Shown: one piece after another, positions 35,419 to 45,203 of the stretch
Numbering within the stretch: position 1 is the stretch's first letter
Layout: each line of letters starts with the position of its first letter
DNA from: Aeromonas aquatica
GTDB taxonomy: Bacteria; Pseudomonadota; Gammaproteobacteria; Enterobacterales; Aeromonadaceae
Length of the DNA: 64,000 nucleotides
Reading direction: 5' to 3'
Assembly: GCF_000764655.1 (NCBI RefSeq)
Contig: NZ_JRGL01000155.1
Span: 1-64,000 of the forward strand
Position numbers and translations under genes: made by a program
The notes under the pieces: generated by a model
The model's database searches: none
What the model saw: the letters and a program-made list of their open reading frames with translations, nothing else
What the model was told of the DNA's origin: nothing

Positions 35419-36009
35419 TCAATCTTCCTGTTGCGGGAAAAGTGTCTGGTCGATGAGATCACAGAGGCAGTGCAGGGTCAACAGGTTCACCTCCAGAATG
35501 CGAGGGCGACGGGCCGACGGCACCCTGACTTCCACATCATTGGGGCCGAGCAGGCCGGCGATCTCGCCGCCATCGCCACCGCCGAGCACGATGATGGTCA
35601 TGTCGCGGGAGAGCGCCGCCTCGGCGGCCTTGATCAGGCTGCGGCTGTTGCCCGTGGTGGTGATGACCACCAGGATGTCGCCAGGCTGGCCCAGGGCCCG
35701 GATCTGTTTGGAATAGACCTCTTCGAAGCCGTGATCGGTGGCGATGGCGCTGATGGTCGCCATATCGGGGGTGAGTGCCAGACCCGGCAGGGAGGGGCGT
35801 GGCGTCTCGTAGCAGTTCACCAGTTCGGAAATGAACAGCTGAGCCAGTGCCGAGGAAGGGCCATTGCCGCAGGCCATCACCTTGTGGCCATTGAGCAGGC
35901 AGATGGTCAGCATCTGGGCCGCGGTGTGGATGGCCTCCGGCAGCGCCTCGGCGGCGGCTATCTTGGTCTGGATGCTTTCGGTGTAATTCTCTTTGATGGG
36001 ATCAGTCAT
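35419..36009 (-). CDS. diaA: DiaA, DnaA initiator-associating SIS protein
   Basis: 196 aa, same length as E. coli DiaA. It is a SIS-domain phosphosugar-binding fold ([39 protein letters not shown]). It tetramerises and promotes DnaA assembly at oriC. It resembles GmhA but the neighbourhood (yraN, dolP) decides for DiaA. Confidence 0.94.
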   Translation of the reverse strand: MTDPIKENYTESIQTKIAAAEALPEAIHTAAQMLTICLLNGHKVMACGNGPSSALAQLFISELVNCYETPRPSLPGLALTPDMATISAIATDHGFEEVYSKQIRALGQPGDILVVITTTGNSRSLIKAAEAALSRDMTIIVLGGGDGGEIAGLLGPNDVEVRVPSARRPRILEVNLLTLHCLCDLIDQTLFPQQED

Positions 36010-36018
36010 GGGGTCCTC

Positions 36019-36414
36019 TTAAAAAGCGTTCTGGATCCAGTCTGGCTGGTCGCCCTCGAACGCGATCACATCGAATCGGCAGGCCTGGCTGGCCTCGTTG
36101 ATGGCATGTTGCTTGAAATAGTGGCGGGCGGCCAGCACGATCTTGTGCTGTTTGCGTCGGGTGACCGAGGCGGCGGCCCCACCATGGCTGGTGTGAGCAC
36201 GATATCTGACCTCGACAAACACCAGGGTATCCCCCTGGCGCATGACGAGATCGATTTCGCCTCCTCGGCAACGGTAATTGCGAAGCACGGGCTGCAGGCC
36301 CCGGGCCTGCAACCAGCGTTCAGCTACTTGCTCAAAGCGCTGTCCCTTGCTCACCGTTGCCGATGGCAACAGGTTCAACCACTGCTGGTGCAGTCTGGTC
36401 AGTAGCTTCTTCAT
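36019..36414 (-). CDS. YraN, UPF0102 endonuclease-like protein
   Basis: 131 aa with the restriction-endonuclease-like core RGGEIDLVMRQGDTLVFVEVRYR (GEIDL and VEVR) and GGAAASVTRRKQHKI. Its cellular role is not established. The ATG at 36412-36414 lies inside the lpoA coding region, so the two genes overlap by 83 bases in different frames. Confidence 0.92.
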   Translation of the reverse strand: MKKLLTRLHQQWLNLLPSATVSKGQRFEQVAERWLQARGLQPVLRNYRCRGGEIDLVMRQGDTLVFVEVRYRAHTSHGGAAASVTRRKQHKIVLAARHYFKQHAINEASQACRFDVIAFEGDQPDWIQNAF

Positions 36415-38242
36415 GGGAGCTGTTCTCGGGCTGGGGCAGGGCGCTATCGCTGACCAGCTTGCCATCCTGATAGACGGCCCAATCCAGCACACGCACTATG
36501 TTGCCATTGGGATCTACGCTCAGCTGGCCGCTCATGCCTGGTTGCTGCATGGCGTTGACCTTGCGCATCTGCTGCAGATTGCCGGCCAGGCTGACCGCAT
36601 CGTAACCGAGGGCAAACAGACGCAGCAGGTCACCCTGGGTCTGTGGCCAGAGCAGCGCTATCTGCTCCCGCTCTTTCTCGTAGCCGCCCAGCAGCAGCGG
36701 CATGTCGGCGATATGCATGCCGTTGAGCTCGGAGGCCGCCTCGGTCGCTCCGCTGTCATAACCTCGCGAGCTGCTGTAGATGGGCAGGCTGCCCATGGGA
36801 TTGACCGAGATGTCCACGTAGGGCTTGATCATCCTGGTCTCCAGGCTGTTGGCTACCACATAGACGGCATCTATGCTGCGCGGTGCCGCATCAGAGAGCT
36901 GCACTATCTCCCCGGCCCGGGCGGTGGAGCGCCCGCTCAGGGCGTTCTTGACCATGCCTTGCACCTCGTTGCGCGCACCGAAGGTGGCGACCACGGGTTT
37001 CTCCTGGCTGACGCCGGCCCAGGCCTGTTCGAACGCCTTGATGCTGCTGTAACCAATCCGGCCTTGTGCCGCGATCAGCAGTGGCTTGCGATAGCCCTGA
37101 CCATAGAGGTACTGGGCGGCCTGGCTCGCATCGGCGGCGGCGGAGAGGGAGAAGTAGTAGGTGCTGTCGTTGACGATGGGCTTGTCCAGCTCGTTGAGGG
37201 CCAGCACCGGTACGGCGGGGTTGGACTTGAGCAGCTCCTCGACCCTGTCCTTGAGCAGCGGGCCGATGATCATGTTGGCCCCCTCCTGGATCGCCTGCTT
37301 GTAGAGATCCGCCATCGCCTTGCTCTGAGTGTCATAGAAGTTCAGGGTGAATTGGCCCTGATTCTCCTTGTAGGACATCAGCATACCGTTGCGAATGGCC
37401 GCCCCCTGGGCCTCCAGATTACCGGAAAGAGGCAGGAAGACGGCGATCTGCTGCAGCGCACCTGCGTCCGTCGCGGCCAGATCGCCGAGGCCAGCTGGCA
37501 TGTCGGTCTGGGCCGGGTGGTTCGGGAATGCCTGCTTCCAGCCCGCCAGCTGGCGGGCGAGCTGACTGGGCTGGGCCCCGAACTCGTTCACCAGTGCCGC
37601 CAGCCGCAGCCAGCCGGTGGTCACGTCGGGGGCCGGTGCCTCTTCCAGCGCCTGCAGGGTGGAGGGGGTCATGCTTTTCAGCAGGGACCAGATCTGCTGG
37701 TGGTTGGTCGCCAGCTCATTCTGGGCCAGATAGGGCTCCAGCAAGATCAGCGACTTGGCTGCACCAAACTTGTTGTTGATGTCCAGCTGCAGCACCACCC
37801 GCTGGCGATACCAGTCCTTCTGGGTGTCGGCATCGAGGGCCACCTCGGGTTTGCCTTCCAGCAGGATCAGCGCCTGATTGGCATTGCCCTGGGCCAGCAA
37901 CAGATGCGCCTGCAACAGTTGCAACTGCGCCTTCTGCTCCGGGCTCTGGGCCTGCTTCTGCAGTTGCTGGTACAGGGCGGCAGCCGGTTTGGCCTGACCG
38001 AGCGCCAGGTAGCTGCGCGCCGCCATCACCTGCCAGGTGAAGGCCTCGGCCGGTTTGGCAGGGTCGACCTGCTCCAGATACCATTGGGCATTCTTGGTCA
38101 GATCCGAGAACGCCGACGGCATGCCAGGCTGCCCGGAAGATGGATTAGGCTCCGACGCACAGGCGACGAGCAGAACCGCCGCGAGTAGGATGCCGAAGAG
38201 TCGTGATACACTTAGCTGCTTTGTAACCCGGTTCAAGTTCAT
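36332..38242 (-). CDS. lpoA: LpoA, outer-membrane lipoprotein activator of PBP1a
   Basis: 636 aa (E. coli 678). It has a lipoprotein signal with lipobox LLVACA (Cys near residue 28), an N-terminal TPR-like helical domain (about 45-290) and a C-terminal periplasmic-binding-protein-like domain beginning at IAVFLPLSGNLEAQGAAIRNG. It spans from the outer membrane to stimulate the PBP1a synthase. The start at 38242 follows GGTCGGGGA; an ATG nine codons upstream is possible. PBP1a itself is not in the window. Confidence 0.93.
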   Translation of the reverse strand: MNLNRVTKQLSVSRLFGILLAAVLLVACASEPNPSSGQPGMPSAFSDLTKNAQWYLEQVDPAKPAEAFTWQVMAARSYLALGQAKPAAALYQQLQKQAQSPEQKAQLQLLQAHLLLAQGNANQALILLEGKPEVALDADTQKDWYRQRVVLQLDINNKFGAAKSLILLEPYLAQNELATNHQQIWSLLKSMTPSTLQALEEAPAPDVTTGWLRLAALVNEFGAQPSQLARQLAGWKQAFPNHPAQTDMPAGLGDLAATDAGALQQIAVFLPLSGNLEAQGAAIRNGMLMSYKENQGQFTLNFYDTQSKAMADLYKQAIQEGANMIIGPLLKDRVEELLKSNPAVPVLALNELDKPIVNDSTYYFSLSAAADASQAAQYLYGQGYRKPLLIAAQGRIGYSSIKAFEQAWAGVSQEKPVVATFGARNEVQGMVKNALSGRSTARAGEIVQLSDAAPRSIDAVYVVANSLETRMIKPYVDISVNPMGSLPIYSSSRGYDSGATEAASELNGMHIADMPLLLGGYEKEREQIALLWPQTQGDLLRLFALGYDAVSLAGNLQQMRKVNAMQQPGMSGQLSVDPNGNIVRVLDWAVYQDGKLVSDSALPQPENSSHEEATDQTAPAVVEPVAIGNGEQGTAL

Positions 38243-38290
38243 TCCCCGACCAGTGTTGAAGTTCCCCATAGTGTAAACGGGCCAATATGG

Positions 38291-38304
38291 CGACACAATT
38301 GTCG
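38291..38304. promoter_or_regulatory. Inverted repeat in the lpoA/rsmI divergent region
   Basis: CGACA-CAAT-TGTCG between the divergent lpoA and rsmI starts. It could be an operator or a small hairpin in the rsmI leader. Confidence 0.25.
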
Positions 38305-38321
38305 GGACACTCGGAGATCCC

Positions 38322-39155
38322 ATGAGTGACATCCCAACCCTGTATATAGTCCCCACTCCCATCGGTAATTTGGCGGATATCACCCAGCGTGCATTGAACA
38401 TTTTACGCAGCGTCGATTTGGTGGCTGCCGAGGATACGCGTCATACCGGTATCCTGCTCAGCCACTACCAGATCTCGGTGCCGACCTTCGCCCTGCACGA
38501 TCATAACGAGCAGCAGAAGGCCGATGTGCTGATCGGCCGGATCAAGGAAGGCAAGAGCGTGGCCCTGGTGTCCGATGCGGGCACCCCGCTCATCAGCGAC
38601 CCCGGTTATCACTTGGTCACCCGCTGTCGCGAGGCCGGGGTCAAGGTGGTGCCGCTGCCGGGCCCTTGTGCCGCCATCACAGCGCTCTCTGCCGCTGGCC
38701 TGCCCACCGACCGCTTCGCCTTCGAGGGATTCTTGCCAGCCAAAGCCAAGGGCCGTGACGACCGGCTGCAAGCCGTCATCGAAGATACCCGTTCCCTGGT
38801 GTTCTACGAATCTCCCCGCCGGGTACAGGATACGGTGGAGGCGATCGCGCGCATCTTGGGGGAGCGTCAGGTGGTGGTGTGCCGCGAGCTGACCAAGACC
38901 TTTGAGTCCATCCACGGTCTGCCCGCCTCCGAGATGCTGGCCTGGCTTGGCGAAGACGATAACCGCTGTCGCGGCGAAATCGTGCTGGTGGTGGCCGGCG
39001 CCAGCAAGCTGGATGAAGAGCTGCCTGCCGAGGCGCTCCGCACCCTGGGGCTGCTGGCGGCCGAATTACCGCTGAAGAAAGCCGCCGCCCTCACCGCCGA
39101 AATCCACGGCGTGAAGAAGAATGCCCTCTATAAATATGGTCTCGAGCACCATTGA
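38322..39155 (+). CDS. rsmI: 16S rRNA (cytidine1402-2'-O)-methyltransferase RsmI
   Basis: 277 aa. TP(I/V)[22 protein letters not shown] and [16 protein letters not shown] are signature motifs of this tetrapyrrole-methylase-like family. It methylates the ribose of C1402 in the 16S decoding centre, in concert with RsmH (encoded at 40613 in this window), which modifies the base of the same nucleotide. It diverges from lpoA as in E. coli. Confidence 0.96.
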   Translation: MSDIPTLYIVPTPIGNLADITQRALNILRSVDLVAAEDTRHTGILLSHYQISVPTFALHDHNEQQKADVLIGRIKEGKSVALVSDAGTPLISDPGYHLVTRCREAGVKVVPLPGPCAAITALSAAGLPTDRFAFEGFLPAKAKGRDDRLQAVIEDTRSLVFYESPRRVQDTVEAIARILGERQVVVCRELTKTFESIHGLPASEMLAWLGEDDNRCRGEIVLVVAGASKLDEELPAEALRTLGLLAAELPLKKAAALTAEIHGVKKNALYKYGLEHH

Positions 39156-39284
39156 GTGATCTAATAGCGCAGAAAATTGTCTTGATGGCAGTGAAATGCA
39201 CTGATTGGAGTGTAAAAATCAGCGATACTCTCTGTTGAAATGGGGCTGTTATCACCCTGAATGGAGGTGAACGGCAATTGTCGG

Positions 39285-39314
39285 TTTACCCGGGGCGACG
39301 GACAAGGCTATAAT
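39285..39314 (+). promoter_or_regulatory. Promoter of rnpB
   Basis: Perfect TATAAT at 39309-39314, with TTTACC 18 bases upstream; transcription would start near 39322, the 5' end of the RNA. Confidence 0.65.
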
Positions 39315-39322
39315 CCGCGCCC

Positions 39323-39709
<387 letters not shown>

Positions 39710-39718
39710 ATTCCTGAA

Positions 39719-39752
39719 GAGCCTTGCGATTTATCGCGAGGCTCTTTTTTAT
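39719..39752 (+). terminator. Terminator of rnpB
   Basis: GAGCCTTGCG / CGCGAGGCTC stem with a six-base loop, then TTTTTT. Confidence 0.9.
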
Positions 39753-40047
39753 TACCGGGAAAATATGCTGCATGTGAGCATGGGGTATCTGGATTGAATG
39801 GGTCTGTGATGCAGTCAGGTTGCTTTAAGATCATGAGATTAGGGCCCGTTTGCGCTAGCCTCGGCGCCATAAACGGTCGTATTGACGAGTCTGAAAGTAT
39901 TCAAGGATACTTCCACCTTGTTTATTTTTTAATTGATTTCAAGCAGACGCACAGCCGTCATCAGAAATAACTCGTGGAAAATCAACTCATTTAATCGGTA
40001 GCCTCCCCGCGCTGCGTCAATATGTTCCCCATGCCCGAGATCCTTGC
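39753..40047 (+). other. Gene-free interval between rnpB and the dcw promoter
   Basis: About 300 bases with no credible gene. A possible extra promoter is TTGACG at 39882-39887 with a poor -10 17 bases later. The section 39915-39990 is AT-rich. Nothing else is recognised. Confidence 0.5.
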
Positions 40048-40076
40048 TTGAAAAGCCCTCAGCTCGTCCTTAAACT
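40048..40076 (+). promoter_or_regulatory. Candidate Pmra promoter of the dcw cluster
   Basis: TTGAAA (five of six) and TAAACT (four of six) separated by 17 bases. The predicted start near 40083 falls on the MraZ boxes, where a repressor would block initiation. Confidence 0.55.
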
Positions 40077-40081
40077 TCAAG

Positions 40082-40107
40082 GTGGGGAAAAGTGGATCAA
40101 AGTGGTT
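40082..40107 (+). promoter_or_regulatory. MraZ-binding direct repeats
   Basis: TGG-type repeats at 40083 (TGGGG), 40093 (TGGAT) and 40103 (TGGTT), spaced exactly 10 bases, plus TGGGG at 40111. MraZ is known to bind 10-bp-spaced TGGG repeats ahead of its own operon and repress it. Confidence 0.7.
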
Positions 40108-40153
40108 TTATGGGGCAGTCTGCCCTCCTTAATTCACCTTCGGGGACTGCAAT

Positions 40154-40612
40154 TTGTTGCGTGGCGCTCACGCCATCAGCCTGGACAGCAAAGGGCGATT
40201 GGCGATTCCGACCAAATATCGAGATTGGCTGCGCGACGAATGCGACGGCCAGCTTGTCTGCACCATCGACATCGCTCACCCCTGTCTGCTGCTTTATCCC
40301 CTGAACGAATGGGAAGAGATAGAGCGCAAGCTCAAGACGCTTTCCAGCACCCAACCGGCGGAGCGCCGCCTGCAGCGCCTGTTGCTCGGTAATGCCGTGG
40401 AGTGTGAACTGGACGGCAATGGCCGCCTGTTGCTCAGCCAGCCGCTGCGCAGCCACGCCGGATTGGACAAGAAAATCATGCTGGTGGGCCAGCTCAACAA
40501 GTTTGAGCTGTGGGATGAAGCCCGCTGGCAACAACAGATCAATGACGACATTCAGGGGTTGCCTGAGGATGATTGGGCAAGCTCACCACGACTACAGGAT
40601 TTTTCTCTATAA
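40154..40612 (+). CDS. mraZ: MraZ, transcriptional regulator of the dcw cluster
   Basis: 152 aa, same length as E. coli MraZ, with two SpoVT/AbrB-like domains ([15 protein letters not shown] and [15 protein letters not shown]). It autoregulates the division cluster. The start appears to be TTG at 40154, with GGGGA seven bases upstream; no in-frame ATG lies nearby. The next gene begins immediately after its stop codon. Confidence 0.95.
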   Translation: MLRGAHAISLDSKGRLAIPTKYRDWLRDECDGQLVCTIDIAHPCLLLYPLNEWEEIERKLKTLSSTQPAERRLQRLLLGNAVECELDGNGRLLLSQPLRSHAGLDKKIMLVGQLNKFELWDEARWQQQINDDIQGLPEDDWASSPRLQDFSL

Positions 40613-41551
40613 ATGACCCAAGCCGCTGAACACATCACAGTGCTGTTGCACGAAGCCGTCGAAGGGCTGGACATCAAGCCGGACGGCATCTATGTCGACG
40701 GTACCTTTGGCCGGGGTGGTCACTCTCGTCTCATTCTCCAGCAGCTTGGCCCCCATGGTCGGCTGATCGCCATCGATCGGGATCCCCAGGCCATCGCCGA
40801 AGCGGGCAAGATCCAGGATCCCCGTTTCGAAATCGTGCACGGCCCCTTCTCCGGCATCACCACCTATCTGAGCGAGCGCGGCTTGCTCGGCAAAGTCGAC
40901 GGCTTCCTGTTGGATCTGGGGGTTTCCTCCCCCCAGCTCGACGATGCCGAGCGCGGTTTTAGTTTCATGAAGGACGGTCCCCTCGACATGCGGATGGATC
41001 CGACCAGCGGCCAGAGCGCCGCCCAGTGGCTGGCCAAGGCCGATGTGGATGACATCGCCTGGGTGCTGAAGACCTTCGGCGAGGAGCGTTTTGCCAAGAA
41101 AATCGCTCGCGCCATCGTCCATGACCGCGTCACCGAACCCTATGTGCGCACCCGCCAGCTGGCGGAGATGATTGCCCGGGTCAATCCGAGCAAGGAGAAG
41201 GGCAAGCACGCCGCGACCCGCAGCTTCCAGGCCATTCGCATCTACATCAACAGCGAGCTGGACGAGATCGAAACCGCGTTGGACGGTGCCTTGCAGGCGC
41301 TGGCCCCCGAAGGACGGCTTTCCGTCATCAGCTTCCACTCGCTGGAAGACCGCCTGGTCAAACACTTTATCCGCAAGCATGAGAAGGGCCCCGAGGTGCC
41401 GCGTGGCATCCCGTTGACCGAGGCGCAGCTGGCCGGCGGGCGCAAATTGAAATCGATCGGCAAGGCCCTCAAGCCTTCCGAGCATGAAGTCACCGAAAAC
41501 AGTCGATCCCGCAGCTCGGTGCTGCGGGTCGCCCAGCGTCTGGCGGATTGA
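40613..41551 (+). CDS. rsmH: 16S rRNA (cytosine1402-N4)-methyltransferase RsmH
   Basis: 312 aa (E. coli 313). [27 protein letters not shown] (SAM-binding) and [21 protein letters not shown] are diagnostic. It methylates the base of C1402; RsmI methylates the ribose. Its ATG directly abuts the mraZ stop and is three bases from ftsL at the other end. Confidence 0.97.
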   Translation: MTQAAEHITVLLHEAVEGLDIKPDGIYVDGTFGRGGHSRLILQQLGPHGRLIAIDRDPQAIAEAGKIQDPRFEIVHGPFSGITTYLSERGLLGKVDGFLLDLGVSSPQLDDAERGFSFMKDGPLDMRMDPTSGQSAAQWLAKADVDDIAWVLKTFGEERFAKKIARAIVHDRVTEPYVRTRQLAEMIARVNPSKEKGKHAATRSFQAIRIYINSELDEIETALDGALQALAPEGRLSVISFHSLEDRLVKHFIRKHEKGPEVPRGIPLTEAQLAGGRKLKSIGKALKPSEHEVTENSRSRSSVLRVAQRLAD

Positions 41552-41554
41552 GCC

Positions 41555-41869
41555 ATGAGCGAGGTGCGCGTTCATCTGTCCAAAGAGATCATCGGGGATC
41601 TCTGGCGCCACAAGCTGCAGATTGTGCTGGCCGTCGCCGTGCTGATTACCGCCTTTGCGGTGATCTTGGTGACCAACATGACTCGCGGTTTGACCGCCAA
41701 GCAGAATGACCTGATGGCGGAAGAGGATCGGCTCAACATCGAGTGGCGACACCTGCTGCTGGAGCAGGGCACCCTGGCCGAGCATTCCCGAGTAGCGAGT
41801 CTGGCCATGGACAAATTGCAGATGGCTCGCCCGCTGGTGACCACCGAGAAGGTAATAACCCAACCATGA
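41555..41869 (+). CDS. ftsL: FtsL, divisome membrane protein
   Basis: 104 aa with a cytoplasmic N-terminus, one membrane helix (about residues 22-42) and a leucine-zipper-like periplasmic coiled coil. It forms the FtsQLB complex and activates FtsWI. It overlaps ftsI by four bases (ATGA). Confidence 0.93.
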   Translation: MSEVRVHLSKEIIGDLWRHKLQIVLAVAVLITAFAVILVTNMTRGLTAKQNDLMAEEDRLNIEWRHLLLEQGTLAEHSRVASLAMDKLQMARPLVTTEKVITQP

Positions 41870-43629
41870 CACGCAAGGTCACCACCAAGGCACCGGCAAA
41901 GGACAAAGCCAAGGCGAAAGCCCCGTCACTCTACCCGTGGCGCTTTCGCACGCTGATATTTTTCATCGGTATCGCCTTTGCAGGCCTGATCCTACGTCTG
42001 GCCTGGATCCAGGTGATAGATCCCGACCGGCTGCGTCAGGAAGGGGATATGCGTTCCTTGCGCACCACCTCCACCCAGGCCGTGCGCGGCATGATCACCG
42101 ATCGCAACGGCGAACAGCTGGCGGTGTCGGTGCCGGTGGAAGCGGTCTGGGCCGACCCCAAGACGGTGCACGAGTCCGGCGCCATCCATAACGAGCGCGC
42201 CTGGCTGGCGCTCTCCGCCGTGCTCAAGCTCGACATCAACACCCTCAAGCACCGCATTTCAAATCCAAGCAAGCGCTTCGTCTATCTGCAGCGCCAGGTG
42301 ACCCCTGCGGTGGCGGAATACATCAAGGGTCTCAAGCTCGGTGGCATCTACTTGCGACCCGAGGCGCGCCGCTTCTACCCCACCGGCGAGATCAGCTCCC
42401 ACCTGGTGGGGGTGACCAACATCGACGGCAGCGGCATCGAGGGGATCGAGCGCAGCTACAACGAGTGGTTGACCGCGACCCCGGGCGAGATGCGGGTCCG
42501 CAAGGATCGTCAGGGCCGGGTCATCGAGCGGCTCGGTCTGGTCAAAGAGGGCAAGAACGCCAACGATCTGCAACTGAGCATCGATCAGCGGGTGCAGGCA
42601 CTGGCCTACCGCGCCCTCAAGCGGGCCACCGACGAGAACAAGGCCACCTCCGGCTCCATGGTGATGCTGGACGTGAAGACCGGCGAGGTGCTCGCCATGG
42701 TCAACACCCCCTCCTACAACCCGAACAACCGCGGCCAGTACCAGAGTTTCCGGGTGCGTAACCGGGTGGTGACCGATACCTACGAGCCGGGTTCGACCGT
42801 CAAGCCCTTGATCCTGTTGAGTGCCTTGCAGGCGGGTGTCACCAGCTGGAAGGACACCATCCAGGGCGGGCCACTGTTTATCGGGGCCAAGCAGATCCGC
42901 GATGTGAGTATTCACAAGGCGACCAACCTGTACGACATCCTGCGCTACTCCTCCAACATCGGCATGTCGCGCATCGCGCTGCGGATGCCGGCGCAGGAAA
43001 TGATCAATACCCTCAGCATGGTCGGCTTTGGCATGGACACCGGCAGTGGCCTGATGGGTGAGAGCAGCGGCATGCTGCCCCAGCGTCGCCGTTGGTCCGA
43101 CATCGAGCGGGCGACTCTGTCGTTTGGCTACGGTCTGCGGGTCACCCCGCTGCAACTGGCCTCCGCCTACGCCACCCTGGCCAACAAGGGCAAGCGGGTG
43201 CCGCTTTCCATCATCAAGGTGACCACTCCGCCCAAGGGTGAGCAGGTCATCGATCACAACAATGCCACCGCCATGTTGCAGGCGCTGGAGTATGTGGTCA
43301 GCAACGCCATTCCTAAGGCGCAGATCCCGGGTTACCGGGTCGGCGGCAAGAGTGGTACCGCCAAGGTTGCGGTCGCCGGTGGTTACGGCAAGGACTACAT
43401 GGCCTGGTTTGCCGGCTTCGCTCCCGCCAGCAACCCCCGCTTCGTCATGGTGGTGGTGATCAACGAACCCAAGGGCAGCGCCTACTACGGTGGCGCCGTC
43501 GCGACACCGCCGTTCGCCGAGGCCATGGGCGGCGTGCTGCAACTCTTCAACATTCGTCCCGACGCGGTGCCCGCAGAGGTACCCGCCAAACTTGCCCGTA
43601 CGGAGGCTCCCCTTGCACCGCGCACCTGA
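41866..43629 (+). CDS. ftsI: Peptidoglycan transpeptidase FtsI (PBP3)
   Basis: 587 aa (E. coli 588). One N-terminal membrane helix (about 28-48), a pedestal domain and a class B transpeptidase domain with S310-T-V-K, S362-S-N and K495-S-G. It crosslinks septal peptidoglycan with FtsW. The open frame extends upstream, but the ATG at 41866, overlapping the ftsL stop, is the right start. The last bases (43601-43629) are echoed near the murE start; see the small ORF at 43613. Confidence 0.97.
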   Translation: MTRKVTTKAPAKDKAKAKAPSLYPWRFRTLIFFIGIAFAGLILRLAWIQVIDPDRLRQEGDMRSLRTTSTQAVRGMITDRNGEQLAVSVPVEAVWADPKTVHESGAIHNERAWLALSAVLKLDINTLKHRISNPSKRFVYLQRQVTPAVAEYIKGLKLGGIYLRPEARRFYPTGEISSHLVGVTNIDGSGIEGIERSYNEWLTATPGEMRVRKDRQGRVIERLGLVKEGKNANDLQLSIDQRVQALAYRALKRATDENKATSGSMVMLDVKTGEVLAMVNTPSYNPNNRGQYQSFRVRNRVVTDTYEPGSTVKPLILLSALQAGVTSWKDTIQGGPLFIGAKQIRDVSIHKATNLYDILRYSSNIGMSRIALRMPAQEMINTLSMVGFGMDTGSGLMGESSGMLPQRRRWSDIERATLSFGYGLRVTPLQLASAYATLANKGKRVPLSIIKVTTPPKGEQVIDHNNATAMLQALEYVVSNAIPKAQIPGYRVGGKSGTAKVAVAGGYGKDYMAWFAGFAPASNPRFVMVVVINEPKGSAYYGGAVATPPFAEAMGGVLQLFNIRPDAVPAEVPAKLARTEAPLAPRT

Positions 43630-43738
43630 TCTGCCCCTCTATCCCATCGGTTCCGGGGTGTATTCCATGCTGTTTTGCGGTGTGAGCGTCTGCATTCCTG
43701 CCCATGCGGAGGCTTCCCATGTCGCACCGCGTACTTGA
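43613..43738 (+). CDS. 41-codon echo ORF across the ftsI/murE junction
   Basis: A TTG codon at 43613, with GGAGG upstream, opens a 41-codon frame that overlaps the end of ftsI and ends at TGA 43736-43738, inside murE. Its first residues (HRAPDLPLYPIG) resemble the MurE N-terminus (HRVLDQLLRPLG) and its last (EASHVAPRT) resemble the FtsI C-terminus (EAPLAPRT). The DNA 43601-43631 matches 43707-43740 at 27 of 31 positions with a 3-base gap. It is best read as the relic of a duplicated junction; whether it is translated is unknown. Confidence 0.45.
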   Translation: MHRAPDLPLYPIGSGVYSMLFCGVSVCIPAHAEASHVAPRT

Positions 43739-45203
43739 TCAACTGCTGCGCCCCCTAGGCATCCATGCCCCGGCGCTCCCCCTCACCGATATCCAGCTGG
43801 ACAGTCGGCGGGCGGGGCCAGGTTGCCTCTTCGTCGCCGTCCGCGGGCATCAGGTGGATGGCCGACGCTTCATCGAACAGGCGGTGGCACAAGGTGCCGC
43901 CGCCGTGCTGTTTGAGGAGGACGGGGAATTCGTCGCGCCCGAGCTGACCGTGCCCTGCTTCGGGATCCCTGCGCTGCCCGCCAGACTCTCCGAGTTGGCC
44001 GGTTATTTTTACGATCAGCCCGCGCACAAGCTGCAACTGGTCGGCATCACCGGCACCAACGGCAAGAGCACCACGGCGCTGCTGGTGGCCAACTGGCGTA
44101 CCCTGCTGGGGGGCAAGGCCGGGGTGATGGGCACCATAGGCAACGGCCTGTTTGGTGAGCTGGTGGAAGCACAGAACACCACGGGTAGCGCAGTGGAGGT
44201 ACAGGCCAATCTGGCAGCCCTGCAACAGCAGGGGGCTGATCTGGTGGCGATGGAGGTCTCCAGCCACGGTCTGGTACAGCACAGAGTCTCAGCCCTGCCG
44301 TTCGCGGCGACCGTGTTCACCAACCTGAGCCGGGATCATCTGGATTATCACGGCACCATGGAGGCCTATGGCGCCGCCAAGGAAGAGCTGCTGAAGCTGG
44401 TCGATGAGCCCAATGCGGTCATCAATGCCGACGACGAGGTGGGGCAGGCATGGCTGGCACGTTATCCCGAGGCCGTGGCGTTCGGGGTGAATGGCCCGAT
44501 TGAAAACCATCCGGGGCGACAGTTAACGGCGCAGGATCCCCATTTCCACCAACAAGGTTTTCACACCAGGATTAACTCCAGCTGGGGGAATGGTGTATTA
44601 TCCGCCCCCTTGCTCGGCCGCTTCAACGTCAGCAATGTGCTGGCGGCGATGGGCGCCATGCTGGTGCTCGGCTATGAGTTCGACGCCCTGCTGGCGAGTG
44701 CACCGAGATTGCAAGCGGTGACCGGCCGCATGGAGTGCTTCGGGGGCGGCAATGCGCCGCTCGCCGTGGTCGATTATGCCCATACCCCGGATGCGCTGGA
44801 AAAAGCCCTGCAGGCCCTGCGGGTGCACTGCGAGGGTCAACTCTGGTGTCTGGTGGGCTGTGGTGGCGACCGGGATCGCGGCAAGCGTCCCATGATGGCT
44901 GCCATGGCAGAACAGTATGCGGATCGCGTGATCCTGACCGACGACAATCCCCGTACCGAGGAGCCGGCCCAGATCATGGCGGACATGGTGGCGGGTCTTC
45001 GCGATCCCGCCGTCGTGCAGATCGAGCACGACAGAACCAGGGCGATCGCACTGGCGCTCGGTCAGGCGAGCAAGCAGGACATCATCCTGGTGGCCGGTAA
45101 GGGCCACGAGGATTATCAGATCATTGGAACCGACAAGCGGCACTACAGCGATCGGGAAACCGTCGCGGCCGCCTTGCACACATTATTGGAGTCATTCAGA
45201 TGA
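43719..45203 (+). CDS. murE: UDP-MurNAc-L-Ala-D-Glu--meso-diaminopimelate ligase MurE
   Basis: 494 aa. ATP-binding GITGTNGKSTTA, the carbamylated-lysine region and the DDNPRTEEP motif are present; DNPR indicates meso-diaminopimelate as the third residue of the stem peptide. The start is the ATG at 43719 with GGAGG six bases upstream; an ATG at 43704 is in frame but lacks a site. It is separated from ftsI by 89 bases, which is unusual for this otherwise overlapping cluster. It overlaps murF by four bases. Confidence 0.96.
   Translation: MSHRVLDQLLRPLGIHAPALPLTDIQLDSRRAGPGCLFVAVRGHQVDGRRFIEQAVAQGAAAVLFEEDGEFVAPELTVPCFGIPALPARLSELAGYFYDQPAHKLQLVGITGTNGKSTTALLVANWRTLLGGKAGVMGTIGNGLFGELVEAQNTTGSAVEVQANLAALQQQGADLVAMEVSSHGLVQHRVSALPFAATVFTNLSRDHLDYHGTMEAYGAAKEELLKLVDEPNAVINADDEVGQAWLARYPEAVAFGVNGPIENHPGRQLTAQDPHFHQQGFHTRINSSWGNGVLSAPLLGRFNVSNVLAAMGAMLVLGYEFDALLASAPRLQAVTGRMECFGGGNAPLAVVDYAHTPDALEKALQALRVHCEGQLWCLVGCGGDRDRGKRPMMAAMAEQYADRVILTDDNPRTEEPAQIMADMVAGLRDPAVVQIEHDRTRAIALALGQASKQDIILVAGKGHEDYQIIGTDKRHYSDRETVAAALHTLLESFR

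Noticed and set aside
36278-38188. 636-codon plus-strand frame opposite lpoA
   Set aside because: Mirror of a conserved lipoprotein gene; low-complexity Gly/Gln/Val translation.
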